From contig JAHEAX010000001.1 of assembly GCA_024642525.1 (NCBI GenBank), forward strand, positions 62,001 through 126,000: a stretch of DNA of 64,000 nucleotides. Reading direction: 5' to 3'. The stretch is from Erythrobacteraceae bacterium. Its GTDB lineage: Bacteria; Pseudomonadota; Alphaproteobacteria; Sphingomonadales; Sphingomonadaceae. Both the position numbers and the translations under genes were made by a program. Under the pieces are notes generated by a model. The model made no database searches and had not been told where the DNA came from. It was given only the letters and a program-made list of their open reading frames with translations. This document shows, piece after piece, positions 27,805 to 35,643 of the stretch; within the stretch, counting starts at the first letter, position 1; the number at the start of each line of letters is the position of its first letter.

Positions 27805-27881
27805 TGGTCGGGGAGAGAGGATTCGAACCTCCGGCCCCTGCCTCCCGAAGACAGTGCTCTACCAGGCTGAGCTACTCCCCG
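27805..27881 (-). tRNA. tRNA-Pro (CGG)
   Basis: 77 bases with encoded CCA. Acceptor CGGGGAG pairs with CTCCCCG, the T arm has GGTTCGAATCC, and the anticodon loop TTCGGGA gives anticodon CGG. It lies on the minus strand between two plus-strand genes and has its own promoter. Confidence 0.97.
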
Positions 27882-27933
27882 ACCGGATGCCAACCACGCT
27901 GAACGTGTCAGCTGTGGGTGAGACAGAGGCGGC

Positions 27934-27962
27934 GCTATAGTAGCGCATCGGCAGGGTGGCAA
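27934..27962 (-). promoter_or_regulatory. Promoter of tRNA-Pro
   Basis: On the minus strand TTGCCA (27962-27957) and TATAGC (27939-27934) are separated by 17 bases, about 53 bases before the tRNA. The same boxes precede tRNA-Asn. Confidence 0.65.
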
Positions 27963-27991
27963 GCGGGCAATTGCGCCGCTAGGGATAGGGA

Positions 27992-28960
27992 ATGGCCAGC
28001 ACTGCAAATCTTGATGATTCCCTGATCCGGACCGGCAACGAGCGCCATCAGGAATGGCAATATCTCGACCTGATGCGCCGCATATGGAACGAAGGAAGCG
28101 AACGGCAAGACCGGACCGGCGTGGGGACTCGATCTGTTTTCGGCGCGATGCTGCGTTTCGATTTGGCAGATGGACGGATGCCCTTGCTGACGACCAAGCG
28201 GGTTTACTGGAAAACCGCCACGCGCGAGATGCTGTGGTTCCTGACTGGCGATACCAATATCCGTTCGCTTTGCGCGCAGGGCGTGGAGATTTGGACGGAC
28301 TGGCCGCTTGACCGTTTCCGCCGCGAAACGGGAGAGGATATCAGCCGCGAGGACTTTTCGGCGAGAATCGTTGCCGATGGCGACTTTGCACAGGCATGGG
28401 GCGATCTTGGCCCTGTGTATGGCAAGCAATGGGTCGATTGGCCGACCTATGAAGCAGACGGGCAGGGCGCCTATCGCAAAGGTCCGGGCATTAATCAGGT
28501 CGCAGAAGTTGTGGCGTCTCTGAAGAATAATCCGGGCAGCCGCCGTCATATCATCGAAGGTTGGAATGTGGCGGAACTTGACCAGATGGCGCTGCCCCCA
28601 TGCCACAAGACCTACCAGTTTCACGTGGCTGATGGCCGGCTGAATTGCGCACTATACCAGCGCAGTTGCGATGTGGCGCTGGGCCTGCCGTTCAACCTCT
28701 GGTCGGCGGCATTGTTGCAGCGGATGATAGCGCAGCAGGTCGATCTCGAACCGGGCGAGCTGGTGTGGATGGGCGGGGACACGCACCTCTACATCAACCA
28801 TGAAGAACTGGTCACGCAACAGCTTTCGCGCGAACCTGCTGGCGCACCTGTCATGAAGATTCTGCGCCGCCCCGATTCAATTTTTGAATATACTATCAAT
28901 GATTTCGAGGTTTCGGACTATGCGCCGCAAGGAGCGCTGAAGGCACCAATCGCAGTTTGA
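27992..28960 (+). CDS. thyA: Thymidylate synthase ThyA
   Basis: 322 residues. It methylates dUMP to dTMP with methylene-THF. The nucleophile is Cys204 in LPPCHKTYQF, followed by the dUMP-binding RSCDVALGLPFN stretch. Compared with the 264-residue E. coli enzyme it has about 50 extra residues in the small domain (roughly 90-145, before DLGPVYGKQW), as in the longer Lactobacillus-type enzymes. No dihydrofolate reductase gene follows, although that pairing is common elsewhere. The gene stands alone before the bkd promoter. Confidence 0.97.
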   Translation: MASTANLDDSLIRTGNERHQEWQYLDLMRRIWNEGSERQDRTGVGTRSVFGAMLRFDLADGRMPLLTTKRVYWKTATREMLWFLTGDTNIRSLCAQGVEIWTDWPLDRFRRETGEDISREDFSARIVADGDFAQAWGDLGPVYGKQWVDWPTYEADGQGAYRKGPGINQVAEVVASLKNNPGSRRHIIEGWNVAELDQMALPPCHKTYQFHVADGRLNCALYQRSCDVALGLPFNLWSAALLQRMIAQQVDLEPGELVWMGGDTHLYINHEELVTQQLSREPAGAPVMKILRRPDSIFEYTINDFEVSDYAPQGALKAPIAV

Positions 28961-28970
28961 GGCAGGAAAC

Positions 28971-28999
28971 TTGACCTGCGGGGCTGTGTGAAATAAAAT
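28971..28999 (+). promoter_or_regulatory. Sigma-70-type promoter of the bkd operon
   Basis: TTGACC (28971-28976), a 17-base spacer and TAAAAT (28994-28999) make the best housekeeping promoter in the window. Transcription would begin near 29006, inside the palindrome described next and about 40 bases ahead of the start codon. Confidence 0.75.
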
Positions 29000-29012
29000 A
29001 ACGCTGCGTTAT
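28998..29012. promoter_or_regulatory. Probable operator: perfect 15-base inverted repeat over the bkd start site
   Basis: ATAACGC-T-GCGTTAT overlaps the end of the -10 box and the predicted transcription start. A dimeric repressor bound here would block the promoter. No regulator gene lies next to it, so the protein that would bind is unknown. Confidence 0.55.
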
Positions 29013-29044
29013 AAGATTACGTCTCACGCTTGGGAGAGCAGCAT

Positions 29045-30346
29045 ATGGCCGACAGGCCCGAAGGAACAGCAGCACAAGGCAGCAACAAGCCTGTCCTGTC
29101 GCTCCATGTTCCTGAACCGAAATACCGCCCCGGTGATACGGTCGACTTTTCTCATATCGGCGTAACCCGGCCGGGCGACCAGCCCCGGCCCGACGAAGTG
29201 TGCCACGCATCCGAGACAGCGCCGCTGACGCTCGACCTGGTGCGGGTGCTGGGTGATGACAACAAGGCGCATGGCCCGTGGGACCCCAAACTGGACCCGG
29301 AAACATTGCGCCAGATGTTGCGGCATTTTGCCATGGTTCGCGCGTTTGATGCGCGGATGTATCGCGGACAGCGGCAGGGCAAGACCAGCTTCTACATGAA
29401 ATGCACCGGCGAAGAGGCTACCTCTATTTCGGCAGCGATGGCGCTGGCATCGGATGACATGGTTTTCCCGAGCTATCGTCAGCAAGGCATACTAATTGCC
29501 CGTGGCTATTCGCTGGTGGAGATGATCAACCAGATTTACTCCAACCGGGGTGACAAGCTGAAGGGCAGGCAGCTGCCAATCATGTATTCAAGCCGCGAAC
29601 ATTCCTTCTTCTCCATCAGCGGTAATCTGGCCACCCAGACCCCGCAGGCTGTTGGTTGGGCCATGGCTAGCGCGATCAAGGGCGACAGCCGGATTGCGGC
29701 GACATGGGTTGGCGAAGGATCGACAGCCGAAGGCGATTTCCATTCTGCCTGTACATTTGCGGCAGTGTACAATGCGCCGGTCATCCTCAACGTGGTCAAC
29801 AACCAGTGGGCCATTTCCAGCTTTTCCGGTTTCGCCGGGGCAGAGCGCACCACCTTCGCCGCGCGCGCGGTTGGTTATGGCATCGCCGGCATAAGGGTGG
29901 ATGGTAACGACCCGCTGGCGGTTTATGCGGCTGAACGCTGGGCGGCCAACCGGGCGCGGGCCAATGCCGGGCCAACCCTGATCGAACATTTTACCTATCG
30001 CGCCGAAGGGCATTCAACTTCTGATGACCCGAGCCAGTATCGTTCGGCCCATGAAAGCGATGAATGGCCGCTGGGCGATCCGGTAAACCGCCTAAAAAAG
30101 CACCTCATCGCTTTGGGCGAATGGGACGAGGAACGCCATGCGGCGATGGACCTCGCCTGCGCGGAAGAAGTGAAAGCGGCCACCAAGGAAGCTGAAAAGA
30201 ACGGCATTCTTGGCCACGGCCTGCACCATCCTTTTGCCACCATGTTCGAAGATGTGTTCGAGGAATTGCCCTGGCACCTGGTTGAACAGAGCAAGCAGGC
30301 GATCCACGAAAGAGAAGTCAAATTCCCGGAAGGTCGCCCGAAATGA
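29045..30346 (+). CDS. bkdA1: Branched-chain 2-oxoacid dehydrogenase E1 component, alpha subunit
   Basis: 433 residues. With the beta subunit it decarboxylates the 2-oxoacids of valine, leucine and isoleucine using thiamine diphosphate. The ThDP-binding motif is visible as GEGSTAEGDFHS ... NNQWAIS (about 222-254), and the phosphorylation-loop region contains YRAEGHSTSDDPSQYR as in BCKDH rather than pyruvate dehydrogenase alpha subunits. ATG 29045 is preceded by GGAGAG; an upstream TTG is not needed. The stop overlaps the next start (ATGA). The three genes bkdA1-bkdA2-bkdB form one operon; the shared E3 (lipoamide dehydrogenase) is not in the window. Confidence 0.94.
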   Translation: MADRPEGTAAQGSNKPVLSLHVPEPKYRPGDTVDFSHIGVTRPGDQPRPDEVCHASETAPLTLDLVRVLGDDNKAHGPWDPKLDPETLRQMLRHFAMVRAFDARMYRGQRQGKTSFYMKCTGEEATSISAAMALASDDMVFPSYRQQGILIARGYSLVEMINQIYSNRGDKLKGRQLPIMYSSREHSFFSISGNLATQTPQAVGWAMASAIKGDSRIAATWVGEGSTAEGDFHSACTFAAVYNAPVILNVVNNQWAISSFSGFAGAERTTFAARAVGYGIAGIRVDGNDPLAVYAAERWAANRARANAGPTLIEHFTYRAEGHSTSDDPSQYRSAHESDEWPLGDPVNRLKKHLIALGEWDEERHAAMDLACAEEVKAATKEAEKNGILGHGLHHPFATMFEDVFEELPWHLVEQSKQAIHEREVKFPEGRPK

Positions 30347-31404
30347 GCGTTCAGGAAACAGCATCCAGCGATCCGCTCGTGACGGAAGAAACGCGCCGGC
30401 TGAACATGATCGAAGCGATTAACGAAGCGCTCGATATCATGTTGGCGCGTGACCCTGATGTCATCATCATGGGTGAAGATGTCGGTTATTTCGGCGGCGT
30501 ATTCCGCGCCACAGCAGGTTTGCAGGAAAAGCACGGAAAGACGCGGGTTTTCGACACGCCGATTTCCGAATGCGGCATCATTGGTGTTGCAGTGGGGATG
30601 GGTGCCTATGGCCTTCGTCCCGTGCCTGAAATCCAGTTTGCGGATTACATCTATCCTGGCCTCGACCAGCTGATTTCAGAGGCAGCGCGCCTGCGTTATC
30701 GTTCCGCAGGTGAATATATTGCGCCCATGACGGTGCGTTCGCCATTTGGCGGCGGCATCTTTGGTGGCCAGACCCACAGCCAGAGCCCGGAAGCTATTTT
30801 CGCCCATGTGTCGGGTTTGAAAACGGTAATTCCGTCGACCCCGCATGATGCCAAGGGCCTGCTGATTGCTGCTATCGAAGATAATGACCCGGTCATCTTT
30901 TTCGAGCCGAAGCGCATTTATAACGGCCCCTTCAGCGGATATTACGACAAGCCGGTGGAGCCGTGGAAGAAGCACCGGGACAGCAAGGTTCCCGAAGGGT
31001 ATTACAAGATCCCGCTCGGCAAGGCGCGCATTGTGCAGGAAGGCGAGGCGATGACCGTGCTAACCTATGGCACCATGGTCCATGTGGCCGAAGCTGTCTG
31101 CGCGGCCAAGGGTGTGGATGCTGAAATCCTCGACCTGCGCACGCTGGTTCCACTTGATATCGAAGCGATCGAGAAGTCGGTCAAAAAGACAGGCCGATGC
31201 CTGATCGTTCACGAAGCAACGCGCACGGCCGGTTTTGGTGCAGAACTGTCTGCACTGGTGACAGAACGTTGCTTCTATCATCTGGAAGCGCCGGTCGACC
31301 GTGTGACCGGCTTTGATACCCCTTATCCACACAGCCTCGAATGGGCTTATTTCCCCGGTCCCGTCCGCATTGGCGAGGCCATCGACAAATTGCTCAAGGA
31401 CTGA
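30343..31404 (+). CDS. bkdA2: Branched-chain 2-oxoacid dehydrogenase E1 component, beta subunit
   Basis: 353 residues, transketolase-like pyrimidine-binding and C-terminal domains. Family segments include MGEDVGYFGGVFRAT (with the glutamate that activates ThDP), PFGGGIFGGQTHSQSPEA and the C-terminal GYDTPYPHSLE-like GFDTPYPHSLEW. It completes the alpha2-beta2 E1 enzyme. ATG 30343 overlaps the alpha-subunit stop. The E2 gene begins 5 bases after its stop. Confidence 0.95.
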   Translation: MSVQETASSDPLVTEETRRLNMIEAINEALDIMLARDPDVIIMGEDVGYFGGVFRATAGLQEKHGKTRVFDTPISECGIIGVAVGMGAYGLRPVPEIQFADYIYPGLDQLISEAARLRYRSAGEYIAPMTVRSPFGGGIFGGQTHSQSPEAIFAHVSGLKTVIPSTPHDAKGLLIAAIEDNDPVIFFEPKRIYNGPFSGYYDKPVEPWKKHRDSKVPEGYYKIPLGKARIVQEGEAMTVLTYGTMVHVAEAVCAAKGVDAEILDLRTLVPLDIEAIEKSVKKTGRCLIVHEATRTAGFGAELSALVTERCFYHLEAPVDRVTGFDTPYPHSLEWAYFPGPVRIGEAIDKLLKD

Positions 31405-31409
31405 TCGGC

Positions 31410-32741
31410 ATGGCTCGTTTTACATTTAACCTGCCTGATATCGGCGAAGGCATTGCCGAGGCGGAAATCGTCAGCTGGCACGTGAAAGTCGGTGATATGA
31501 TCGAGGAAGACGATCAGATTGCAGACATGATGACCGACAAGGCAACCGTGGAAATGGAAAGCCCCGTCACCGGCAAGGTCGTGGAAGTGGCTGGCGACGT
31601 CGGTGATGTGATTGCCATCGGTTCCATGCTGGTGGTTATCGAAGTCGAAGGTGAAGTGGAAAGCGATGCCGAAAGCGGTCCGCATGAAGGCGCAGAGCCT
31701 GCCGCAGCAGCGGCTCCAGCACCGAAAGCTGATGTTGTCGAGCAGCGTATCGAATCCGAAACACCCGATGCATCTGACGTGGATGATGCGGCCAAGGCAG
31801 TGGAAAGGAAAGCTGCGCCTGCACCAGCGGCAAAGTCGGCGCCCGAAGCGCGCCATCATGACGAAGATGCAAAGGTTCTTGCAAGCCCGGCCGTGCGCCA
31901 GCGCGCGCGTGAACTTGGCATCAATCTGGCAGAAGTCCGGCCTGCGGAAGATGGCCGTATCCGCCATGCCGATCTGGATGCGTTCCTGTCATACAATGGC
32001 GCGAAGGGTTTTGGCTCGGCTGGCGCAACACGCGCCGATGAAACGATCAAGGTCATCGGCCTGCGCCGCCGGATTGCTGAAAACATGGCCGCAGCCAAGC
32101 GTCACATTCCGCATTTCACCTATGTGGAAGAATGCGATGTCACCGAACTGGAACGCATGCGCGCGCAGCTGAATGAAGGCCGCAGCGACAAGCCGAAACT
32201 GACCATGATGCCGCTTCTGATTGCGGCGTTCTGCAAGGTTCTGCCGCAATTTCCGATGATCAATGCGCGTTATGATGACGAAGCCAATATCATCACGCGC
32301 CACGGTTCTGTTCACCTGGGCATGGCGACGCAGACCGACACTGGCCTGATGGTCCCTGTCATCCGCGATGCACAGGCGAAGAACCTGTGGCAGCTTGCCA
32401 GCGAGATCAAGCGACTGGCACAGGCCGCGCGTGATGGCTCGGCCAAGTCCAGCGAACTGTCAGGTTCTACACTTACGCTGACTTCTCTGGGTCCGTTGGG
32501 CGGCGTGGCGACCACTCCGGTCATCAACCGGCCCGAAGTTGCGATTATCGGACCCAACCGCATCGTCGAACGCCCGATGTTCGTGGCTGACGGTATGGGC
32601 GGCGAACGGATTGAAAAGCGCAAACTGATGAACATTTCCATCAGCTGCGATCACCGCGTGGTGGACGGATATGACGCCGCCAGCTTTATCCAGGAAGTGA
32701 AGAAGCTGCTGGAAACACCGGTCATGATCCTTTCCGATTGA
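31410..32741 (+). CDS. bkdB: Branched-chain 2-oxoacid dehydrogenase E2 (lipoamide acyltransferase)
   Basis: 443 residues. An N-terminal lipoyl domain carries the lipoylated Lys44 in MTDKATVEM. An alanine/proline-rich linker with acidic patches (about 80-155) leads to the E1/E3-binding domain (about 157-195, LASPAVRQRARELGINL), a second linker and the catalytic acyltransferase domain with SCDHRVVDGYD (His415, Asp419). It transfers the branched acyl group to CoA and forms the core of the complex. Only one lipoyl domain is present, as is usual for BCKDH E2. A GC-rich hairpin follows the stop. Confidence 0.95.
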   Translation: MARFTFNLPDIGEGIAEAEIVSWHVKVGDMIEEDDQIADMMTDKATVEMESPVTGKVVEVAGDVGDVIAIGSMLVVIEVEGEVESDAESGPHEGAEPAAAAAPAPKADVVEQRIESETPDASDVDDAAKAVERKAAPAPAAKSAPEARHHDEDAKVLASPAVRQRARELGINLAEVRPAEDGRIRHADLDAFLSYNGAKGFGSAGATRADETIKVIGLRRRIAENMAAAKRHIPHFTYVEECDVTELERMRAQLNEGRSDKPKLTMMPLLIAAFCKVLPQFPMINARYDDEANIITRHGSVHLGMATQTDTGLMVPVIRDAQAKNLWQLASEIKRLAQAARDGSAKSSELSGSTLTLTSLGPLGGVATTPVINRPEVAIIGPNRIVERPMFVADGMGGERIEKRKLMNISISCDHRVVDGYDAASFIQEVKKLLETPVMILSD

Positions 32742-32786
32742 AGTGCTGGCCAGTCGGCCAGTCGCTTTAACCGGTGAAATGGCGAG

Positions 32787-32804
32787 GGCGTGCGCCGGCA
32801 CGCC
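32787..32804. terminator. GC-rich hairpin between convergent genes
   Basis: GGCGTGC (32787-32793) pairs with GCACGCC (32798-32804), loop GCCG. It lies between the bkdB stop and the stop of the convergent secreted-protein gene. It has no clear T tract, so termination is only likely. Confidence 0.4.
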
Positions 32805-33262
32805 TAGCGCACGATGGCGCTATAGGTCATCCGGTTGTTGCCGCTGCCCCGCTGGCCTGCCGGCACGCGCCAGCGCAGGTGGGTTACTTCTTCAGGAGAT
32901 GCCAGGCGCAGGCTGTTGCCATCCCTTATGCGCATCTGGCCCAGCTTGCCCCAGTTCTTGCCGCCATCGACGGAAATTTCGACGCCATCCTTGCTGCTGC
33001 GCTGGAAAGTGAGTGCGCGCGGTATTGCGCTGGCCACTGTCAGCCCATCTGGCGCAGCTGTTGCCGGCCATTCGACCATCAGCACGACCCTGTCTCCCGT
33101 GCGCAGGCCCTGTGCAGGCTCAATCGCCCGCATCATGCGCCCGTCAGCCATATTGGCCACACGTTCGACATAAACCGCCCGTGACGTTTCCAGTGTGGAC
33201 TGTGCCTGCGCCGCCGAAGCGGTGATGGCTGCTGCCATGCCAAACAACATGCCGATTCTCAT
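32804..33262 (-). CDS. Secreted protein, DUF11-like repeat fold suspected
   Basis: 152 residues starting at ATG 33262, where a signal peptide begins (MRIGMLFGMAAAITASAAQA, cleavage about residue 20). The mature protein is beta-rich and contains the phrases LRTGDRVVLMVEW and LRWRVPAG, which resemble the conserved-repeat (DUF11-type) beta sandwich of bacterial surface proteins; I cannot assign it firmly. An in-frame ATG at 33316 would add 18 charged residues in front of the signal peptide and is rejected. Probably periplasmic or surface-associated; no neighbour indicates a role. Confidence 0.7.
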   Translation of the reverse strand: MRIGMLFGMAAAITASAAQAQSTLETSRAVYVERVANMADGRMMRAIEPAQGLRTGDRVVLMVEWPATAAPDGLTVASAIPRALTFQRSSKDGVEISVDGGKNWGKLGQMRIRDGNSLRLASPEEVTHLRWRVPAGQRGSGNNRMTYSAIVR

Positions 33263-33401
33263 TTCAGCTTTCCCCCAGTTCGCGTCCCGAAGGCGCGGAT
33301 AGGTGTGTCGCAGCAAGGCACAAAAATATGGTTAACGGCCCCCGAAATCCGGCTCTTTTCACATTCGTTCAAAAAGAGGTGATTTTTGCTGCTGTTCGGC
33401 G

Positions 33402-33430
33402 TTGACAGCCTCACGAAGCTACCCTAGTGG
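33402..33430 (+). promoter_or_regulatory. Promoter of tRNA-Asp
   Basis: A perfect -35 box TTGACA (33402-33407) lies 53 bases upstream of the tRNA. The -10 box at the right distance (TAGTGG, 33425-33430) is weak. Confidence 0.5.
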
Positions 33431-33460
33431 CCTGCTTCCCAAGCGGCTCAGGTCGTTTGC

Positions 33461-33537
<77 letters not shown>

Positions 33538-33571
33538 CTTGGTCGCCTCCAGACAAATCGCTGCATCTACA

Positions 33572-33607
33572 CCGTGCCCTTTGGGGTGCACGGCGCACTG
33601 GCATTTT
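33572..33607 (+). terminator. Possible terminator after tRNA-Asp
   Basis: CCGTGC (33572-33577) pairs with GCACGG (33588-33593), with TTTT about 10 bases beyond. The gap before the T tract weakens the call. Confidence 0.4.
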
Positions 33608-33638
33608 CGTCAGTGATTGAGAGCTGGGTTGGCTTTGG

Positions 33639-33863
33639 TCAGCCCCAGCGGCCGGTTTCCATCCAGATCAGGAAACGGCGTAGCGGCAGCAACCAGACCA
33701 CGCCCAGCACAAGATAGATTACTGTCTGCAACAGCACGTGCAGCTGGCCGATCCACTGGCTCGCCCACATCACTCCCAGCGCGTAGATCATGATGGCCGC
33801 AAGAAGTGCCAGAATCCCCACAGGGATGCGCCATGTCGGCCCCTCACGCATCGAACGGTCCAT
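33639..33863 (-). CDS. DUF2842-family small membrane protein
   Basis: 74 residues with two predicted membrane helices (about 14-32 and 41-58) separated by a short loop, and a positively charged start. Size and the paired-helix pattern match the DUF2842 family of alphaproteobacterial membrane proteins of unknown function. It is the last gene of the minus-strand block 64-residue protein-zapA-6S-fau. Start 33863 overlaps the fau coding region by 20 bases; ATG 33851 (overlap 8) is an equally possible start. Confidence 0.75.
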   Translation of the reverse strand: MDRSMREGPTWRIPVGILALLAAIMIYALGVMWASQWIGQLHVLLQTVIYLVLGVVWLLPLRRFLIWMETGRWG

Positions 33864-34425
33864 ACAGTCGGGTGGGGGTCACAATGGCGCGCAAAGGCAT
33901 GTCATGCGGTTCCAGCGGGATATCGTCCACCAGCTGCCCATCCCACGCCATGCCGATTGCATAGCTTTCAGGATGGTTCGCAAGCCACCTGTCATAATGG
34001 CCGCCGCCCTGACCGATTCGAGCACCACTCTGCGTAAATCCCAGCAGCGGGACGAACAGGACATCAGGCGTTGCCTGCTGCGCATCTGCGGCCGGTTGCA
34101 TCAGGCTATGCGGTCCCTGTTCAAGGTCACTTTCCTCGAACGGGTCTGTGAAACTGCGAAATTCCATCACGCCGTCTTCATTCAGAAACGGCAAGGCAAG
34201 CGGGTGACCTGCTTCATAGAAGAACCGCGCATAGCTTGCCGTGGGCGCTTCTGTTTCGACAGCATGATAAAGCCCGATCACCGCGCCGTCAGGAATATGG
34301 CTGAACAGGGGTGCAGGGGGCCGCTTGAACAGCAGGGCGCGCACTGTCTCGGGGATTGCCGCGACATGGTCGTGGCGGGCGCTGCGAAGCTGGTTGCGCA
34401 GGCTCTGTTTGCTGATCAAATCCAT
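33844..34425 (-). CDS. fau: 5-formyltetrahydrofolate cyclo-ligase
   Basis: 193 residues. It converts 5-formyl-THF to 5,10-methenyl-THF with ATP, salvaging the storage folate. The family's ATP-binding signature GARIGQGGGHYDRWL is near residues 138-152, with FVPLLGFTQSG before it. ATG 34425 is chosen because the N-terminus ISKQSLRNQLR aligns with the family; codons upstream read into the RNA gene. Its position directly behind the candidate 6S RNA reproduces the zapA-ssrS-fau order known across proteobacteria, where the enzyme is cotranscribed with 6S RNA. Confidence 0.93.
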   Translation of the reverse strand: MDLISKQSLRNQLRSARHDHVAAIPETVRALLFKRPPAPLFSHIPDGAVIGLYHAVETEAPTASYARFFYEAGHPLALPFLNEDGVMEFRSFTDPFEESDLEQGPHSLMQPAADAQQATPDVLFVPLLGFTQSGARIGQGGGHYDRWLANHPESYAIGMAWDGQLVDDIPLEPHDMPLRAIVTPTRLYGPFDA

Positions 34426-34455
34426 TCTCGCATGATGAAGTGACGGAACCACCAT

Positions 34456-34608
34456 GGGTCTTGCCTGGAGATCCTCTGACGCGAAAACGTCAGGTGGGCG
34501 CCGTATGCCTCGAAGCCCCGTGAAATTCACGATACCCCGGACAGGGACAGCTCCCTAGGAATGCTTATAGCCTCAGGGATGTTCGTAGGCTCGTGCCGGG
34601 CAGTCCCG
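34456..34608 (-). ncRNA. ssrS: Candidate 6S RNA
   Basis: The 209 bases between zapA and fau hold no reading frame but show 6S features on the minus strand. The closing stem pairs GGG-AC-TGCC (about 34607-34599) with GGCA-AGA-CCC (34465-34456), enclosing about 150 nt, the usual length. Inside are a central hairpin CGTGA-ATT-TCACG and a 3' hairpin CTGACG-TTTT-CG-CGTCAG, and the sequence TCCCTGAGGCTATAA resembles the 5' side of the E. coli 6S central bubble. Position between zapA and fau matches ssrS in many proteobacteria. 6S RNA binds the housekeeping RNA polymerase in stationary phase. Ends are approximate. Confidence 0.7.
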
Positions 34609-34634
34609 CCGCGTATCATTTAGGCGCTCGTTGC

Positions 34635-35210
34635 CTAAGCCTCAAGCTTATCCGCACAATTTTCGAGCAATTCTGCAAATCGTTCGAGGGCAGGGGCCAG
34701 ATCTTCACTACCAGCCAGCGCCTGCACAGGCTGCCGCGCTGCCGCTTCGGCGGTCGCTGCCATCGCCTCACGCTCTTCTTCCAGCGCGATGATCTTGTGG
34801 CGAAGGCCTTCATGCGCGGCGCGCACGCTTTCCTTTTGCGCCAGCAATTCATCAACTTGCGCCTTCAGCGTCGAAAGTTCCTGAAGGGTGGATTCGCGGG
34901 TCGCTGCAAGCTCTGCGTCCTTGGCCACCACAGCCTGCTTCAATTCAGCCAGCTTTGCCTGCATTTCGGCATTTTCAGCATCGTGTGCCGAGCCCGCATC
35001 GGGCGTTTTGCCCGAACGCGCTTCGTGCAACTCGTCTGCCAGCAGCAGCGATGCAAACAGCAGGTTTTTTGAATCCTGTGATGCCTGGCTGCCCATCTGC
35101 ATCAGCTTGCCGTCGATAATGCGGCCCAACTCTGCAATATGTGCCTCTTCACCATCAGCGCAGGATACCGTGTGGCGCCTGCCGCCGATCGTCAGCGTTA
35201 CTTCGCTCAC
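34635..35210 (-). CDS. zapA: Cell division protein ZapA, long form
   Basis: 191 residues, longer than the ~110 of E. coli. The N-terminal ZapA domain is clear (VTLTIGGRRHTVSCADGEE ... LGRIIDGKL, about 1-50), followed by an extended alanine/glutamate-rich coiled coil (about 65-150) and a C-terminal helix. ZapA bundles FtsZ filaments at the division site. Its start overlaps the stop of the preceding 64-residue coiled-coil gene (ATGA), so the two are coupled. The candidate 6S RNA follows. Confidence 0.9.
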   Translation of the reverse strand: MSEVTLTIGGRRHTVSCADGEEAHIAELGRIIDGKLMQMGSQASQDSKNLLFASLLLADELHEARSGKTPDAGSAHDAENAEMQAKLAELKQAVVAKDAELAATRESTLQELSTLKAQVDELLAQKESVRAAHEGLRHKIIALEEEREAMAATAEAAARQPVQALAGSEDLAPALERFAELLENCADKLEA

Positions 35211-35401
35211 TTTTCGATCCTTTCGAGAAGATCATCGAGTTCGCGCAGGCTGTTCGATACGGTTTCGCGCAATGCTTCGTGCTTCACGACCAACCCTGAA
35301 ACTGAAGGCGGCGGTGAGATTTTATTTTCAGCAACCAGCGCTATGCGGCCAAGTGCTGCTTCAATCCGCCTGACTGCGTGCTCTATCCGCTGTTCGTTCA
35401 T
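35207..35401 (-). CDS. Small coiled-coil protein coupled to zapA
   Basis: 64 residues, soluble and almost wholly helical: an N-terminal amphipathic helix (about 3-27) and a C-terminal heptad-like helix (about 38-63, LRETVSNSLRELDDLLERI). No catalytic motif. It shares a 4-base overlap with zapA, which suggests the two products act together. A ZapB-like or ZapA-cofactor role is my inference; the sequence is not ZapB itself. It is divergent from tkt with 242 bases between starts. Confidence 0.75.
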   Translation of the reverse strand: MNEQRIEHAVRRIEAALGRIALVAENKISPPPSVSGLVVKHEALRETVSNSLRELDDLLERIEK

Positions 35402-35543
35402 GTGTTACAAAATACAGCAACTTCCCATGCAGTGCAAAGGCTTGGGGCTGCCTGTTGATAAAGTGCATCCACAGTGCTGACCATGCTGGCTTTTTGAAGC
35501 CCGTGATGATCTGTGTGGGGATGGTCGGGGGCGCTATCCTTGA

Positions 35544-35567
35544 CCTTCGCACGGTGGTCCGCGAAGG
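35544..35567. other. Inverted repeat in the tkt leader region
   Basis: CCTTCGC (35544-35550) and GCGAAGG (35561-35567) form a perfect 7-base inverted repeat with a 10-base centre, 77 bases ahead of tkt. It could be an operator for the glycolytic block or a leader hairpin. The rest of the 242-base gap shows no other clear signal. Confidence 0.35.
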
Positions 35568-35643
35568 GGTTCGCGCGCGCCGAATCATTCCTTTGCGTGG
35601 CCGATTCACCTGTTGCGTGCGCCATATCTTCAGGAGCCTGTCT

